The notes under the pieces: generated by a model
What the model was told of the DNA's origin: nothing
The model's database searches: none
Seen by the model: the letters and a program-made list of their open reading frames with translations, nothing else
Shown: one piece after another, positions 1 to 38,479 of the stretch
Layout of the letters: each line of letters opens with the position of its first letter
Numbering within the stretch: position 1 is the first letter of the stretch
NCBI RefSeq assembly: GCF_024713975.1
Contig: NC_091107.1
Span: 19,645,501-19,709,500, forward strand
From: Paralichthys olivaceus
Taxonomy: Eukaryota > Chordata > Actinopteri > Pleuronectiformes > Paralichthyidae
DNA: 64,000 bases
Direction: 5' to 3'
Translations under genes and position numbers: made by a program

Positions 1-808
1 TGTTGGGCCTTGGCTGAGGTGAACTGAGAGCCATTCTAGTAAAGCACTTGTTCTGATCAGTGGTTCAGACACACATCCTTAGACCGTGTGATGCAGTCAT
101 GTAGTGCTGTGTGGAGATCTGAGCTGAAAAGCAGATGCTCATAAACAGACCCAGAGAAACCGTATTGCTTGTGATTTAGATGACATCAGCATGGCAGAAC
201 CTCGCTGCTGAGAGAATGTGATCCCTGTTAACCTGAATTTATATGAAGACACAAGACAAGACCCATTTTAAAGAGTTTTTTTTTTTGTTAAAAAATAACA
301 GTACAAAAATGCTTCCAGTATTTTTTTCCCAGACAGTTCAACAATAACTAGTTACAGCATTTAAAAATAAAGACTTCAGGAGCGAGCCACTTTTGGGAAC
401 ATGACAACCATCACTTATCACTTCACCTGGCACAAGTGTTTTCATTTAGCTTTTACTGTAACATGTGGTCTTTTTCATGATTCAGTTTTCGAGCAGCAGA
501 TTCATCTTGAAGACATGCATGTGTTTATAAAGGCTGGTAAGGCATTTGAATATTCAACATGTTGCTTTGGTTTGAAATGTAAATCTTCCAGAGGAGAGTC
601 AGGGATTCTGGCTGAATGTACCATCTTTTTTCTAATATGTTAATAACAGACACTATGTTTTGTAAGTATACAAAAGGAAAAAAAAAAAAGTAAGGTCATT
701 CACTTCCATGGAGCTGGAGAGGCATCTGGTGACAGTTCAGGCATAAAATCTACTCGACTATGTAACAATGTTGGTGAGTGTGAGGTGACCGGCACCTCTA
801 TTCTCTGC
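1..808 (-). other. PRDM15 3' UTR and downstream flank
   Basis: This stretch lies just downstream of the PRDM15 stop codon (809-811, minus strand). It is AT-rich and I see no coding exon in it. The plus-strand open frame at 401-643 has no recognisable domain and looks like chance. No minus-strand AATAAA (TTTATT on plus) is visible, so the polyadenylation site may lie outside the window or use a variant signal; TTTACT at about 449 would read AGTAAA. Confidence 0.5.
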
Positions 809-13994
<13,186 letters not shown>

Positions 13995-14625
13995 CACTGG
14001 AACCTGCAGACAGGAGAAGCTGCTTTATAAGTGCTAATGACAAGGGGTCAGGACAGTACAGCAGGGCTGCAGTGATATGAACTACTACAGACTGGAGCTA
14101 ACTGAACTTCAGAGCCTGTTTAACCGGGGACACTTGAATGCATCAGGCCGCTGTCACCACACAGCAGCGCGTTACAACAACATCAAGTGTGTTCTGGTGC
14201 GCGGCCACGCAGCTGGATCGTGCATGTTTAACGCGCGCAGTCCGTGCAGGAGACGGGATCCGGGATTTGAATCGCTCCCAAAGTGTAGCCGGGTTTTAAC
14301 TCCGATCTGAGCGGCTTCGCTGCACTGTAACAAAGAACAGGCGGCATGGCGGATGGACCGGAGACGCAAACCTCCAAACCGGAGTCGAAGCTCTTCAGCG
14401 GGCAGCGGAGCGCGGTGGAGGAGGCGCAGGAAGCCGGGGAGCGGACAGGACGAAGCGGCTGCAGCTTCTCCACAGGACCGCGACGGAGTCCGGGAGGAAA
14501 GCGGCGCGTATTGAGAGGAAAAGCCTTTACCTTCCCTGCAGGAGACCCTTCATTTATCCAGTCCTGACTCCGGGTTCCAATCCGCTCCAGAGACGGCGCA
14601 GGACCGGAAACGAGCCGCGCCGAGT
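13995..14625 (-). other. Putative PRDM15 5' UTR exons
   Basis: The start-codon exon begins after a CAG acceptor at 14004-14006, leaving a 9-nt leader (14003-13995) before the ATG. The best upstream donor on the minus strand is AAG|GTAAAG, with the exon ending at 14531. A non-coding first exon of roughly 14625-14531 is therefore likely. The transcription start is inferred from the CpG-rich sequence and the promoter motif at 14626-14644, not seen directly. Confidence 0.45.
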
Positions 14626-14650
14626 GCATTGTGGGGACTGTAGTTTCAAA
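14200..14650 (-). promoter_or_regulatory. PRDM15 CpG-rich promoter region
   Basis: A GC- and CpG-dense stretch against an AT-rich background, placed at the inferred 5' end of PRDM15. It is open in several frames on both strands, as CpG islands often are, and none of those frames shows a known domain. A ZNF143/THAP11-type element lies at its upstream edge. Confidence 0.6.
14626..14644 (-). promoter_or_regulatory. ZNF143/THAP11-type (SBS) promoter motif
   Basis: On the minus strand this reads ACTACAGTCCCCACAATGC, close to the well-known promoter element ACTACAnnTCCCAnnATGC bound by ZNF143 and THAP11. It sits just upstream of the inferred PRDM15 first exon, which is the usual location for this motif. 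Confidence 0.6.
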
Positions 14651-17600
14651 CGTCAGGATATGGCAACAGCGAGGTCAAACTAGAATTTGGCAGAAACCGA
14701 TTGTACAAATAATAACAATAAAAATTAATAACATGAATTAAATAATTTAATATTTATAATACTTGTACTAATTTGCCATTAGTGTTATTCTATTGATGAT
14801 TGAATAGTAATGTTATTTGTTTTAGCAGTGGTAGATATTACACCCAGGCCACATCTCTTTAGTAATTAACAGTCAATTCATTAAACCTTTGGGATCCACT
14901 GAAACAATACAGAGGGAAAAACCCTAAATCTTGACTGATTACAGTTAAAATCTGATTACCTGATTTTGAGACTGGTCAAACTTTCCCCAAAGTTAGTTAA
15001 TAAAGTCGTGAAGACCTCCAGAAAGTTTGATCTGTGGTTTATGAGTTGTTGCTGAGATATCATTATTTATCTGTAGTGGCATCAGGAGTCGTTGTACTCA
15101 TGTACTACTTTACTCCCAGGTCAATGGATAAACCTCAAAGACATACATGTGTGGAATTATAACTTAAAAACCAAATGTTCTGGGGTTTTATCTTCAGATT
15201 CACTGTAGCTAACATACAGTTTTGATAATCATGCAGCAGGAAAATAGCTTCTAATATGGGAACAATTTCTCTGTGACGTTATGTTATAGGACATATGACC
15301 AGTCAGTCACTGAGGTTTCTCATATGAGTAAATCAACATGCTAATATCATCAGGATCTGTGACGGTGCATCCCAAAAATGTGATGATTTTACACAGAATG
15401 ACCTGAGCAGATGCTTCTTAAATTGAAGTCGTTAATCTTCATTACGCTGTCTGACCATACAGCACATTAAGTGTGGAAGCATTCTCCAGATCCCTCAAGC
15501 ATTAATACGTTCATATCCACATACCCCACTGCAGATGAATGCCCTGTATTCACAATCCGGTAATCTCAGTAAAGATGTATGAATATTATCAGTAATATGT
15601 ACTTCTGTCATTTTATATATGATAAAACAATCCATTATATATTATGTGTAAGCAACATTTGTTGTTGGCCGAGGTGGAACACATTTTCCCCCTCAGTAAA
15701 AACAATCAGCCTCTTCTGTCTGTAACTTAGTCGAGTGCATTAAGAATATTTCAAACGGTTTTAAATTATCGATTTCTATTTCTCAGGAGTCAATTCATGA
15801 CATACACCTCTTCTTATTGATATTACTGTTGCTTTGTTTTTATTGGGTTATACATGCAATTGTTAATTAGTCATATTACTTTCTGCATGCTAAATAAAAA
15901 AAATCATATATTAAAAACGTATTTAACTGTTAAAAGAAGTTCTCCAAGTGGATGCCTATATCTTTAAACAAGAATCAATAATGTGGATGGCTGCACTAGA
16001 ATTATTTGCAAATGTTTCTACAACACATGTTCTCTTTTTACTGATAAGAAAATAATAAAACGTTTGGGATTAAATGAAAAACTAAAATGACTTGTTTTGG
16101 AAGCTGCTATGTTAAGTATCTATACCAAACAATTAGTGACTATGACTAGAACTACCAGATAAATGTTGAAAACGTATATAATTCCCTCTGAAATATATTA
16201 TACCATCAAATAAAAGTGGTTAAAGAAAACACAAATACCTCAAAACTACAAATGAATTAGTTATTTTCGAGCAGCAGAGCAGGAACCTTTGACTCTTTAT
16301 AAAGGAAAAGCCACTGTAAAATAACAGAAGTAAAAGAGCATATCAACATGTAGTGATTTACATTTAGCACAGGACGGACTTCACCACAGCTGCAACATTC
16401 AAAGTGGCACCACAATCAGTTATTGCTGAAAAAGAAAAAAAAATCTTGATATGTATAATAGCTGCAATCCCTGCAGAGAAGTGACTGAGGCCCTGCAGCA
16501 ACAGTGAAGTTAGCCGCTCTCTGTGCACAAAAAACAGATGCCAGTGAAGAAACCATCAGGAAGCAGTTTATTAATCACAGACAGCCCTACTGCTCACTGA
16601 AAGCTGAACTGCACCCACTGCTTGCACGAAGCCTGAAGCAACAGCTCTGAAGCATGATTAAAATGACCCGTTTTATTTTTACAGGATGTTATTCTGCCTG
16701 AATCTTAGCTTTTATATTTTTCTATGAACAGAATATGGTCGATGGAGAGCAGGCGATGAGATGTCTGCCTTGTAAATACAAAGACACAACAACTGTGTCC
16801 GCAGGAGAGCGCAGTCATGAACAGTGAGTGTTTTTAATTCCCAAGTAGTCTTAATGACAACACTCAGTTAACAGATATGTGCATAGGCTTTTTGATTATT
16901 GACATTGCCGATGGTGCAGGAACTTGTGGCGCGCTATCCCATCAGCTCGCTCCCCCGTCCCTCTCTGCTTTCTGATGGTGGATCCAGCCTCACGTCCACT
17001 TTAACATCCTCAGAATATCTGTAAGGCAGTCTGTCGATTCTGATTCTGAGCACATTACCTTACTGAAGAAACAGTAGTACAGGATGTGCAGAAAAGTCTT
17101 CAACGGAAAATAAAAATACAATCATTAGCTGGATTAAAAAAAAATAAAAAGCAGCCAAATCAATTTGGTTGCTCCCAAACATGTTCACACTTTCTCTTGT
17201 TCACGTGTTCAAAGCTACATTGAAAAGAAAAAACATAAGAAAGAAAGAATGCCAGATTGAAGAGCGTAAAATGTGTTCATTAGTGCGTAACGCGGCAAGT
17301 ATGGCCAAATGTAGCATTACAGTCCAGAGATAAAGGTTCATTCTGTTCCCTTTTACAATCCTGCAGGTAAGAGTACAGGAGGAATCATTTGGGAAGACAA
17401 AGACAAAAGTTGCATATATCATTTAAAAACACTGCAGAGGGGAGGAAACATAAAATCTCATATATAAATCAAGAGTTTCACTTGAGCCACAGCGGCGCAG
17501 TTTTTCTTTAGATGGTGGTGGTGAAAGATCAAATGGCTTTTGCATAAGCCAAACATAATAATCTTTAAATGGCTAGTTTGACGTCTTTGTTAAACACTAG

Positions 17601-18396
17601 GCTTGTGTTTTTATCGATAGCTTTGTAGAACTTATATGATTATAACTTAATCTTTTATATGCACATGACACACAGCTGTTAATGATTGATTTGGAATAAA
17701 ATAAGGATTTTCATAGTCTTAGTGTTATTAAGTAGTTCTATCACTATCTCCCACTCGCACTAGTCATGCAGTGTAAAGATCAACTCCCTTTGTGAATGTT
17801 TTCAACATGACTCAGGCCTAAAGAAGAGTCTCTAACACGAGAGCAGCTCTTGTCATTGCACTTTAAGTAAAAGGTTCTAAAATGGTGCAAATCATACAAA
17901 CACCACTCTGCTCTTCGTCTTTGGTCCTGTTGGTCCACCGTAGGAAACGTTACGGTTTGCAGCAGGGAGAGCTGACTCTCTATCTTCAGTGAGGTAAAGA
18001 GCGATGGCCCGCACCAGTCCCGTCTGTCCATAACAAGGCCATAAAAGCACTTAAAAGATGTCAAAGTTTTGCATAAAATCAAATTAACAGAAACATGCAA
18101 AATGATACCCTGTGAAAATCCATCAGTCCAGGGCAGGATACCGTCATCCACACATGCGCACACTTGCTTTTGGTGGAACATCTGCTCCTTGTAGGAAGCA
18201 CTTATGCAGGATATGGCAGTAAAAGAGGATATTTTCCCATATACACAGCTTTCCCATTCACAATGCAGGAGCCCCAGTATGCAGGTTGGGCATTAGGGGG
18301 GAGTTGGTTAGCCAGGAAGTTTGCCAATGCAAGTTTTAGATGGAGGTGGTGATGGTTGTTGTTGTGGGAGTGACTGAGGTGAGGAGAGTGAGGGGG
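14651..18396. other. Non-coding stretch between PRDM15 and C2CD2
   Basis: AT-rich sequence with no supported coding exon. The right part, immediately below the C2CD2 stop codon, is probably the C2CD2 3' UTR. A minus-strand AATAAA (TTTATT at 16567-16572) is one candidate end, but several such hexamers occur. No RNA gene or mobile element was recognised here. Confidence 0.5.
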
Positions 18397-32812
<14,416 letters not shown>

Positions 32813-33866
32813 TCTTTGCTGGATGAAGACGACGAGCTCAGCTTAACACAACCTCCTCTGAGAGACAGCCTGGAAACCTCATAGTATTAATGTGCTCGAA
32901 GTCACTGTGGGCAAACTGACCCCAGCACAGCTCTCAACTCCCGGTACACACTCTGCTTACTGATAGCCATGTTGCAGAACCGTAAAGCGGCAACACAAGG
33001 TGTCCGTGGAGACCCGGTGCAAAGGTTTCTCGAGGTAAACGCAAACAGTCCCCGCAGAGGAACACTCCGTCCTCCACTCATTGAGTGCGCTCGTTAGCCC
33101 AGTTAGCTAATCTTCGCCTCACGTCGCTTTACCTAGCGGTTCCTCGTTAGCTGATAAAGTTCACCCGCACACACAAAAAAAAGACTTATTTCCCAGGTTC
33201 AGAGGCTGAGTTCCACCGGACGATATCCAGACAGTGAGAGACGAGCCCCGGGAAATCATCCCGGGAGCGGAGAGGGCAGTCGCGGCCGCGGGACTCGGTC
33301 TGACTGGACTAAAGTTGCCGATTGGAAACGGATATGTGGCACAAACTGTGACTCCCAGAATGCACCGCGACGGACGCGAAAGTTTGTTGTTATCCGGGTA
33401 GAAGCGTGAACCGAGACTTATCCAGGGTGACATGAATCCTACACGTTATTTGTTTTAATCAGGGATCATATTTTTTATTTTAGTAGTTTAATTAATTACC
33501 CCGGGTAGAAAAACTACAACTACAACGTATTTTTGAGCTTCGCGGCTTGCCGTAGACTGTCTGCCATCATTGTTATCAGTCAGTAGCTCGTCGTGTTTGT
33601 AGCAAACAGCTAGCTGCTGCTAAGTACCTGCTGTCACTGCTCAGAAATTCCATTGAGACAGGGTTCCCTTTCAAACGTATGTATATATTTTATAGTTTAT
33701 TTATATAATTCCGAGGTCTTCTGTATTTTAACACATCGTAATACGTTGTGTAGAGAAGGGGCCGCCCGTCAGGACAGGTAAACAAACTATAGCCGAGCTA
33801 CGCTCAGTAGCCACCATCTCCCTTCTCGTGTCGTCGCCTGTAAATGGAAACATCTCTTGTTTCGCA
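32813..33866. promoter_or_regulatory. Bidirectional promoter region between C2CD2 and ATG101
   Basis: The two start codons face away from each other, 1054 bp apart (C2CD2 at 32812 minus, ATG101 at 33867 plus). The middle (about 32980-33420) is CpG-rich, with an inverted CCAAT box (ATTGG at about 33321) and a ZNF143-like site at 33345-33363. Both 5' UTRs must lie in this interval. Exact transcription starts cannot be seen. Confidence 0.65.
33345..33363 (+). promoter_or_regulatory. ZNF143-like motif in the shared promoter
   Basis: ACTGTGACTCCCAGAATGC matches the core CTCCCAGAATGC of the ACTACAnnTCCCAnnATGC element, with a weaker left half. It is about 24 bp right of an inverted CCAAT box. Confidence 0.5.
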
Positions 33867-34611
33867 ATGAACTGTCGCTCGGAGGTTCTGGAGGTGACAG
33901 TGGAGTCGAGGCAGGTGGAGGAGGCCATGCTGGCTCTGCTGCACACCATCTTAATGCACCGCAGCACCGGGAAATTTCACTACAAGAAGGAGGGCACCTA
34001 CTCCATCGGTACAGTGGGCACACTTGATTTCGATTGTGATTTCATCGACTTCACCTTTGTCAGAGTGTCCTCAGAGGAGCTGGACAGGGTGATCAGGAAG
34101 GCTGTGTCTGAATTTAAGGTAACTGGTGATTGTGGAAGGCTGTTGTTAGGTACAGTCCATGGTTAGGCCTGTAATCTCATGCTTTTATGACATGTTTTGG
34201 TTTCAGGACGCTTTGAGCAATTCAGGCAGCGACGGCATGGGGCAAATCTCCCTGGAGTTCTACCAGAAGAAGAAATCTCGCTGGCCTTTTTCAGATGAGT
34301 GTATTCCCTGGGAGGTGTGGAGCATCAAGGTCAATGTTGTCAACCTCGCCAACGAGCAGGAGAGACAGATCTGCAGGGAGAAAGTGGGCGAGAAGCTGGG
34401 GGAGAAGGTGATCAACGTGGTTGAGGTCATAAATCGCCACGAGTACCTGCCAAAGATGCCCACCCAGTCAGAAGTGGACAATGTTTTTGACACCAGTCTC
34501 AAAGATGTTCAGCCATACCTTTACAAAATCACATACCAGATCACTGACTCCCTGGGAACCTCCGTAAGCACCACAATGAGGAGGCTGATTAAAGACACCT
34601 TGGCACTGTGA
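33867..34611 (+). CDS. ATG101: ATG101, autophagy-initiation complex subunit (2 coding exons)
   Basis: Coding exons 33867-34118 (84 codons) and 34207-34611, joined across an 88-bp GT-AG intron in phase 0, giving 218 aa, the same length as human ATG101. The protein is a HORMA-fold subunit of the ULK1-ATG13-FIP200 complex that stabilises ATG13 and helps start autophagosome formation in the cytosol. The start [20 protein letters not shown], the middle [18 protein letters not shown] and the end [11 protein letters not shown] are strongly conserved. The WF-finger residues Trp110 and Phe112 (W-P-F) are intact. It has an intron and a CpG-rich promoter, so it is not a processed retrocopy. It is divergent from C2CD2. 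In human this gene is on chromosome 12, so its place here is a lineage difference in synteny. Confidence 0.97.
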
Positions 34612-34977
34612 GGATGCTCCAACACAGAGAAGAGAAAGTTATGGATGACTTCAAACCTTAAAAATATCTGTAGTAACATCTGTCATCTCTTTTTTTGTTA
34701 AAACATTTTTTTTTCAGCTCCACTTCTGCTACAGTGAGTGTCAGATAACTTTTCAGACGTCTCTGTCATGGTTCTGGTATTGATTGTACCTCAAGATTTT
34801 TAATTATACAATATCTATTAAAGGATATTTAGTTTTTTTACAATCTTTTTGTTTTCCAATTCCCTTTACTTTCAACCATATAGAAATGCAACTCTAGCAC
34901 ATTGCTGAAAAACATATATATATTAGGTTAATACTTGTTGATAATGTTAAATCTGTAAATTATTGTACATTTTTGGC

Positions 34978-34983
34978 AATAAA
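34978..34983 (+). terminator. ATG101 polyadenylation signal
   Basis: AATAAA, 367 bp after the ATG101 stop codon, followed by a GT-rich stretch (gttgattgtaagg). It is the best candidate 3' end of the transcript. Confidence 0.6.
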
Positions 34984-35139
34984 TGTTGATTGTAAGGATG
35001 GCAATTACTGTCGATAGGCATGTCTCTTTCAAACTTAAGTCTGTCTCTATTAATTCTGTCCTAACCTTTGAGATTAGAGCATCTACTGGTGATATTAATT
35101 CACAGGATTCAGTCATAAAATAAACATTTAAATCTGACT

Positions 35140-35203
<64 letters not shown>
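35140..35203 (+). repeat. (CT)n(GT)n compound microsatellite
   Basis: CT repeat of about 14 bp running directly into a GT repeat of about 50 bp, downstream of ATG101. Confidence 0.95.
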
Positions 35204-35206
<3 letters not shown>

Positions 35207-35810
35207 AAGATATGGATGAGTTTAGAGACAGATTTCCTCCTTTATGTGAAAACTTCCTTTCTGCTAACATTTTCATGGAGAGCGTGACCTTACACATGGG
35301 TAGGACAGGATTTCCAGTTTGTCATTTTTCCATATTAAAGCAAACACTTCCTAAGTTCACTCCCAAGTTTTCCAGCCAGTAATTGTCACAGTGGCCCAGA
35401 GAGTGATAAAAACATCCCGCAGGCTCGGGGTTGTCTGCCAACAGGATGATGTGTGCATTTTCACATTATTAGTTCTACTCCTGGATAAATAAACAAAGTA
35501 CCATTTGCCTCACAAGTCACATCCATGAAACTGACAACTGGGTGATCATTGTCTGTGTTTATTAGTTTGTAAAGGGCTTTAAAAACATTTAACTGAAAAC
35601 CTTATGTCTTATCGTAGATCACAGATTAAATGTGAGGACAGCAAAAATGTCCTTTCACAAGGGAGTTACTGTATATATCACTAGATCTAAGGATCAGTTC
35701 ATTTTCAATCTTGTAAATGCTGCACACAGGCCCCTTTTATATCTGCTTTGAAATATTATGACAGGATGCCAAGTTAAAAATATTTCTTAAGTGATACATT
35801 TCAAGGGCTT

Positions 35811-35890
35811 AAGGACAGAGGATGTTGTTTACACTGAAGATTGTAAAGCCTCTTAAAGCAGATTTGTGATATTGAACAGTAAAAATAAAT
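35811..35890 (+). repeat. Fragment of a teleost retroposon tail
   Basis: The order aaggacagaggatgttgt, then gattgtaaagcc, then gatttgtgatattg, then aaataaat matches the tail seen at 13230-13427. Degenerate and short. Confidence 0.35.
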
Positions 35891-36468
35891 GTAATTTTAA
35901 CATTTAAAAAATACTGAAGATATAGAAAATGAAAATATTAAGCAGTAGTTTAAATTCAGAGTTTCGGCTTTAATTTCTGAATGCTCTTCTGATTTTGACC
36001 TGCAAAGGCAAGTGGATTAATACTCCAGTGATAGAAAAAGTATAATCAACTACTATACAGGTCATTTTTTAGTAAAACTGCAGAACATTCACTGGTTATA
36101 GCTTGTCAAATGTCATCAATTGATATCTTTTCTCATCATACATCACAGTAAACGAATGTCTTTGGGTTTTTGGACGGAAGACATTTGAAGGTATAATTTT
36201 AGGCTATAGGGAATTGTATTGGACAATTGTCACTATTCTTTTAACATTTTAGATTAGATAGATAATTTGATGGAGAAGCCCCAGACTGATTGAAATGTGA
36301 CAAAGATCAAGATCATTGAGTTGTTGAGGATCTAACAAACTTGGCTGTTTGGTTATGGTTTAAATTAGCTGAGGTGCTTAGTTACATAGACCTGAGGTAA
36401 AGTCAATACATGAAGTTAAATGATTCACACACCATATATGGTTGTACATGTATTCTCCATTGTTACTC

Positions 36469-36474
36469 TTTATT
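36469..36474 (-). terminator. Candidate ZBTB21 polyadenylation signal
   Basis: TTTATT on the plus strand reads AATAAA on the minus strand, 2.0 kb below the ZBTB21 stop. A long 3' UTR is plausible because the intervening sequence is AT-rich and holds no other gene, but other hexamers closer to the stop cannot be excluded. Confidence 0.35.
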
Positions 36475-38479
36475 ACAGAAATTAAGCACAAAGCTGTAGA
36501 AAAACCTAAACACAAAACGACTGCAAATTTCAAAAAGCAACAATAATACAACCGATGCTGATACAAATAGAACAGTATTCATTATTGCAGTGAGAGCACA
36601 GGAATACTAAAAAGATAAAACTTTTCTTTACTAACAAAATTGGTACAAAATCGCAGATACAAACACTTCCATATACACAATTCTAGTCGTTTATGTGAAA
36701 CTTTAAAAGTGTTTCTCACAGGAAATTAAGAGCACTATTTCTCAAAACAGAATCTCTCCAATGAATTAAACATCAAAATGCAGCTGGAGTAGCTCATTTA
36801 GAGGAAAAACAAATAAAACATTTTTTGTTGAGCAATCAACATCTTCCAAATAGTAGTAATCTTAATAATTTAAGACAATCAGTCAAGCCAAAGCCAAAGC
36901 AGAATATACTGGTACGCGAATACAACTGTGGAACAACTGGAATACAATCAAAACACAATCTTCAGTAATAAACTTTTAGGAAGCAGAAACATTCTCTCAC
37001 CATTAAAGAAAAGAATAAAGATCAGCCTCTCTCTTCTCCACTTTTCCACCAAAAATCGAAATGCCTGAGTTGTAAGTCGTCTGTTGTGCTTTCATGTGAA
37101 ACAATATCGACAAAGCATTTGAAAATTTTGCATAAGGCCACCAAAGCATTGTAAAGCTCGGTTCATTACCATCTGTTCGATTGCACAAATCTATCAGTGT
37201 ATGAGCATTTACATAACACTGCTAATGCTGCACTGGGGCAGCGGACTTTAGTGAATCAGGAGTAGAGTCTAATATACACAAATGTTTGAACTTTCATATT
37301 CATTCACTGAGTTTAACCATAAATTGCATTATGATACTGCAGTGTGCTTTTATTTAAGATCGCTGCGGATATTTCAGATTTCTAGAAGGTGACGTGATGA
37401 GCCAAATACTGGACTGATGTTAATGTAGTATTTAGGATACTATCAAATCAACCCTGACCATCTTCTTCACTGGTAATATTCCCAATTTTTACAAATAAAT
37501 TGGTCTGAGCATCTTTTTTGTTTTACACTTGTTTTTCTAACATTTAGAAACATATTTATTTACCTGTTGAGAAACCCCCCCACAATTTTCTCAAATCTCA
37601 TGACGTTTGATTGCACTGACTCATTCACTTGTAGAAAATGATTCACCAGACTGACAATAAGGAAGATACCTATCAGAACTGAGTGTAAGCGATGAATCAA
37701 GGCTGCATACTGAGAAGCATTGTTTGAAACCAGAGGTGTCTGAGGTGAGTCTGATGTGCAGTGTGTGTTAACATCTTTTTTTATACTGAAGGTCAATCAG
37801 TCTGAGGCTCAAATATGAGACAACAAATTTCAGAGGAATGCTAAGTATGAAGAAAGAAAATACATACTGCTCGGCCTAGTCATCTTCTTCTTTTTTTTTT
37901 TTTTAAACTTCTGCAGCCTAAAACATAGCTACAATTTTGGATCAAACCATCCCATGTAACAGAATCAAAGTGTTAAACAAAGTGCATATTGAATACATCG
38001 TTGAGGCCACCAATATTACCTTAAGGGATGTGACTCACATCAAGAGATAGATCTGACACAAAAGCAAAAAGCACTAATATTTAATTCAACTGCAAGCTCC
38101 AAAAGGTTTAAAGCACTTTTCTCACACTCTGAGACAACAGTGTATGTAGTTTTACCTCTGTTTGCCAACCGGTGCAACTCTGTACCTTGTTCCCTCAAAA
38201 CACCTAGATAGATAAATACTAGTGGACAAGTAAAAGAGTTTTAAAACAGATCATTTTGAAAGGAAAATAAACTATTTCTGATCATATCATCTCACAGAGG
38301 GATCTAGCACTTGATTGCACATTCACGTTTACACCTCTAATGAGCATGGCCACTTTAATATATGACATTGGAGGCAAGCGAATTAGCTATACATTCAAAG
38401 TCTTCCTTTTGTAGGCTGAGGTGTGTTTATTTGAATATTCTGTATTGTCTCTCATGAAAAACGCACTGCTGTAACTTGT

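Larger units (their letters stand above)
34984..36468. other. Intergenic stretch between ATG101 and ZBTB21
   Basis: AT-rich, with the compound microsatellite and the retroposon tail fragment listed separately. ATG101 and ZBTB21 converge on it. I see no coding exon or RNA gene. Confidence 0.6.

Noticed and set aside
14346-14567. Plus-strand 73-codon frame starting in a good Kozak context, opposite the PRDM15 first exon
   Set aside because: No recognisable domain, and CpG islands are commonly open in several frames. A divergent non-coding transcript is possible but there is no evidence for a protein.
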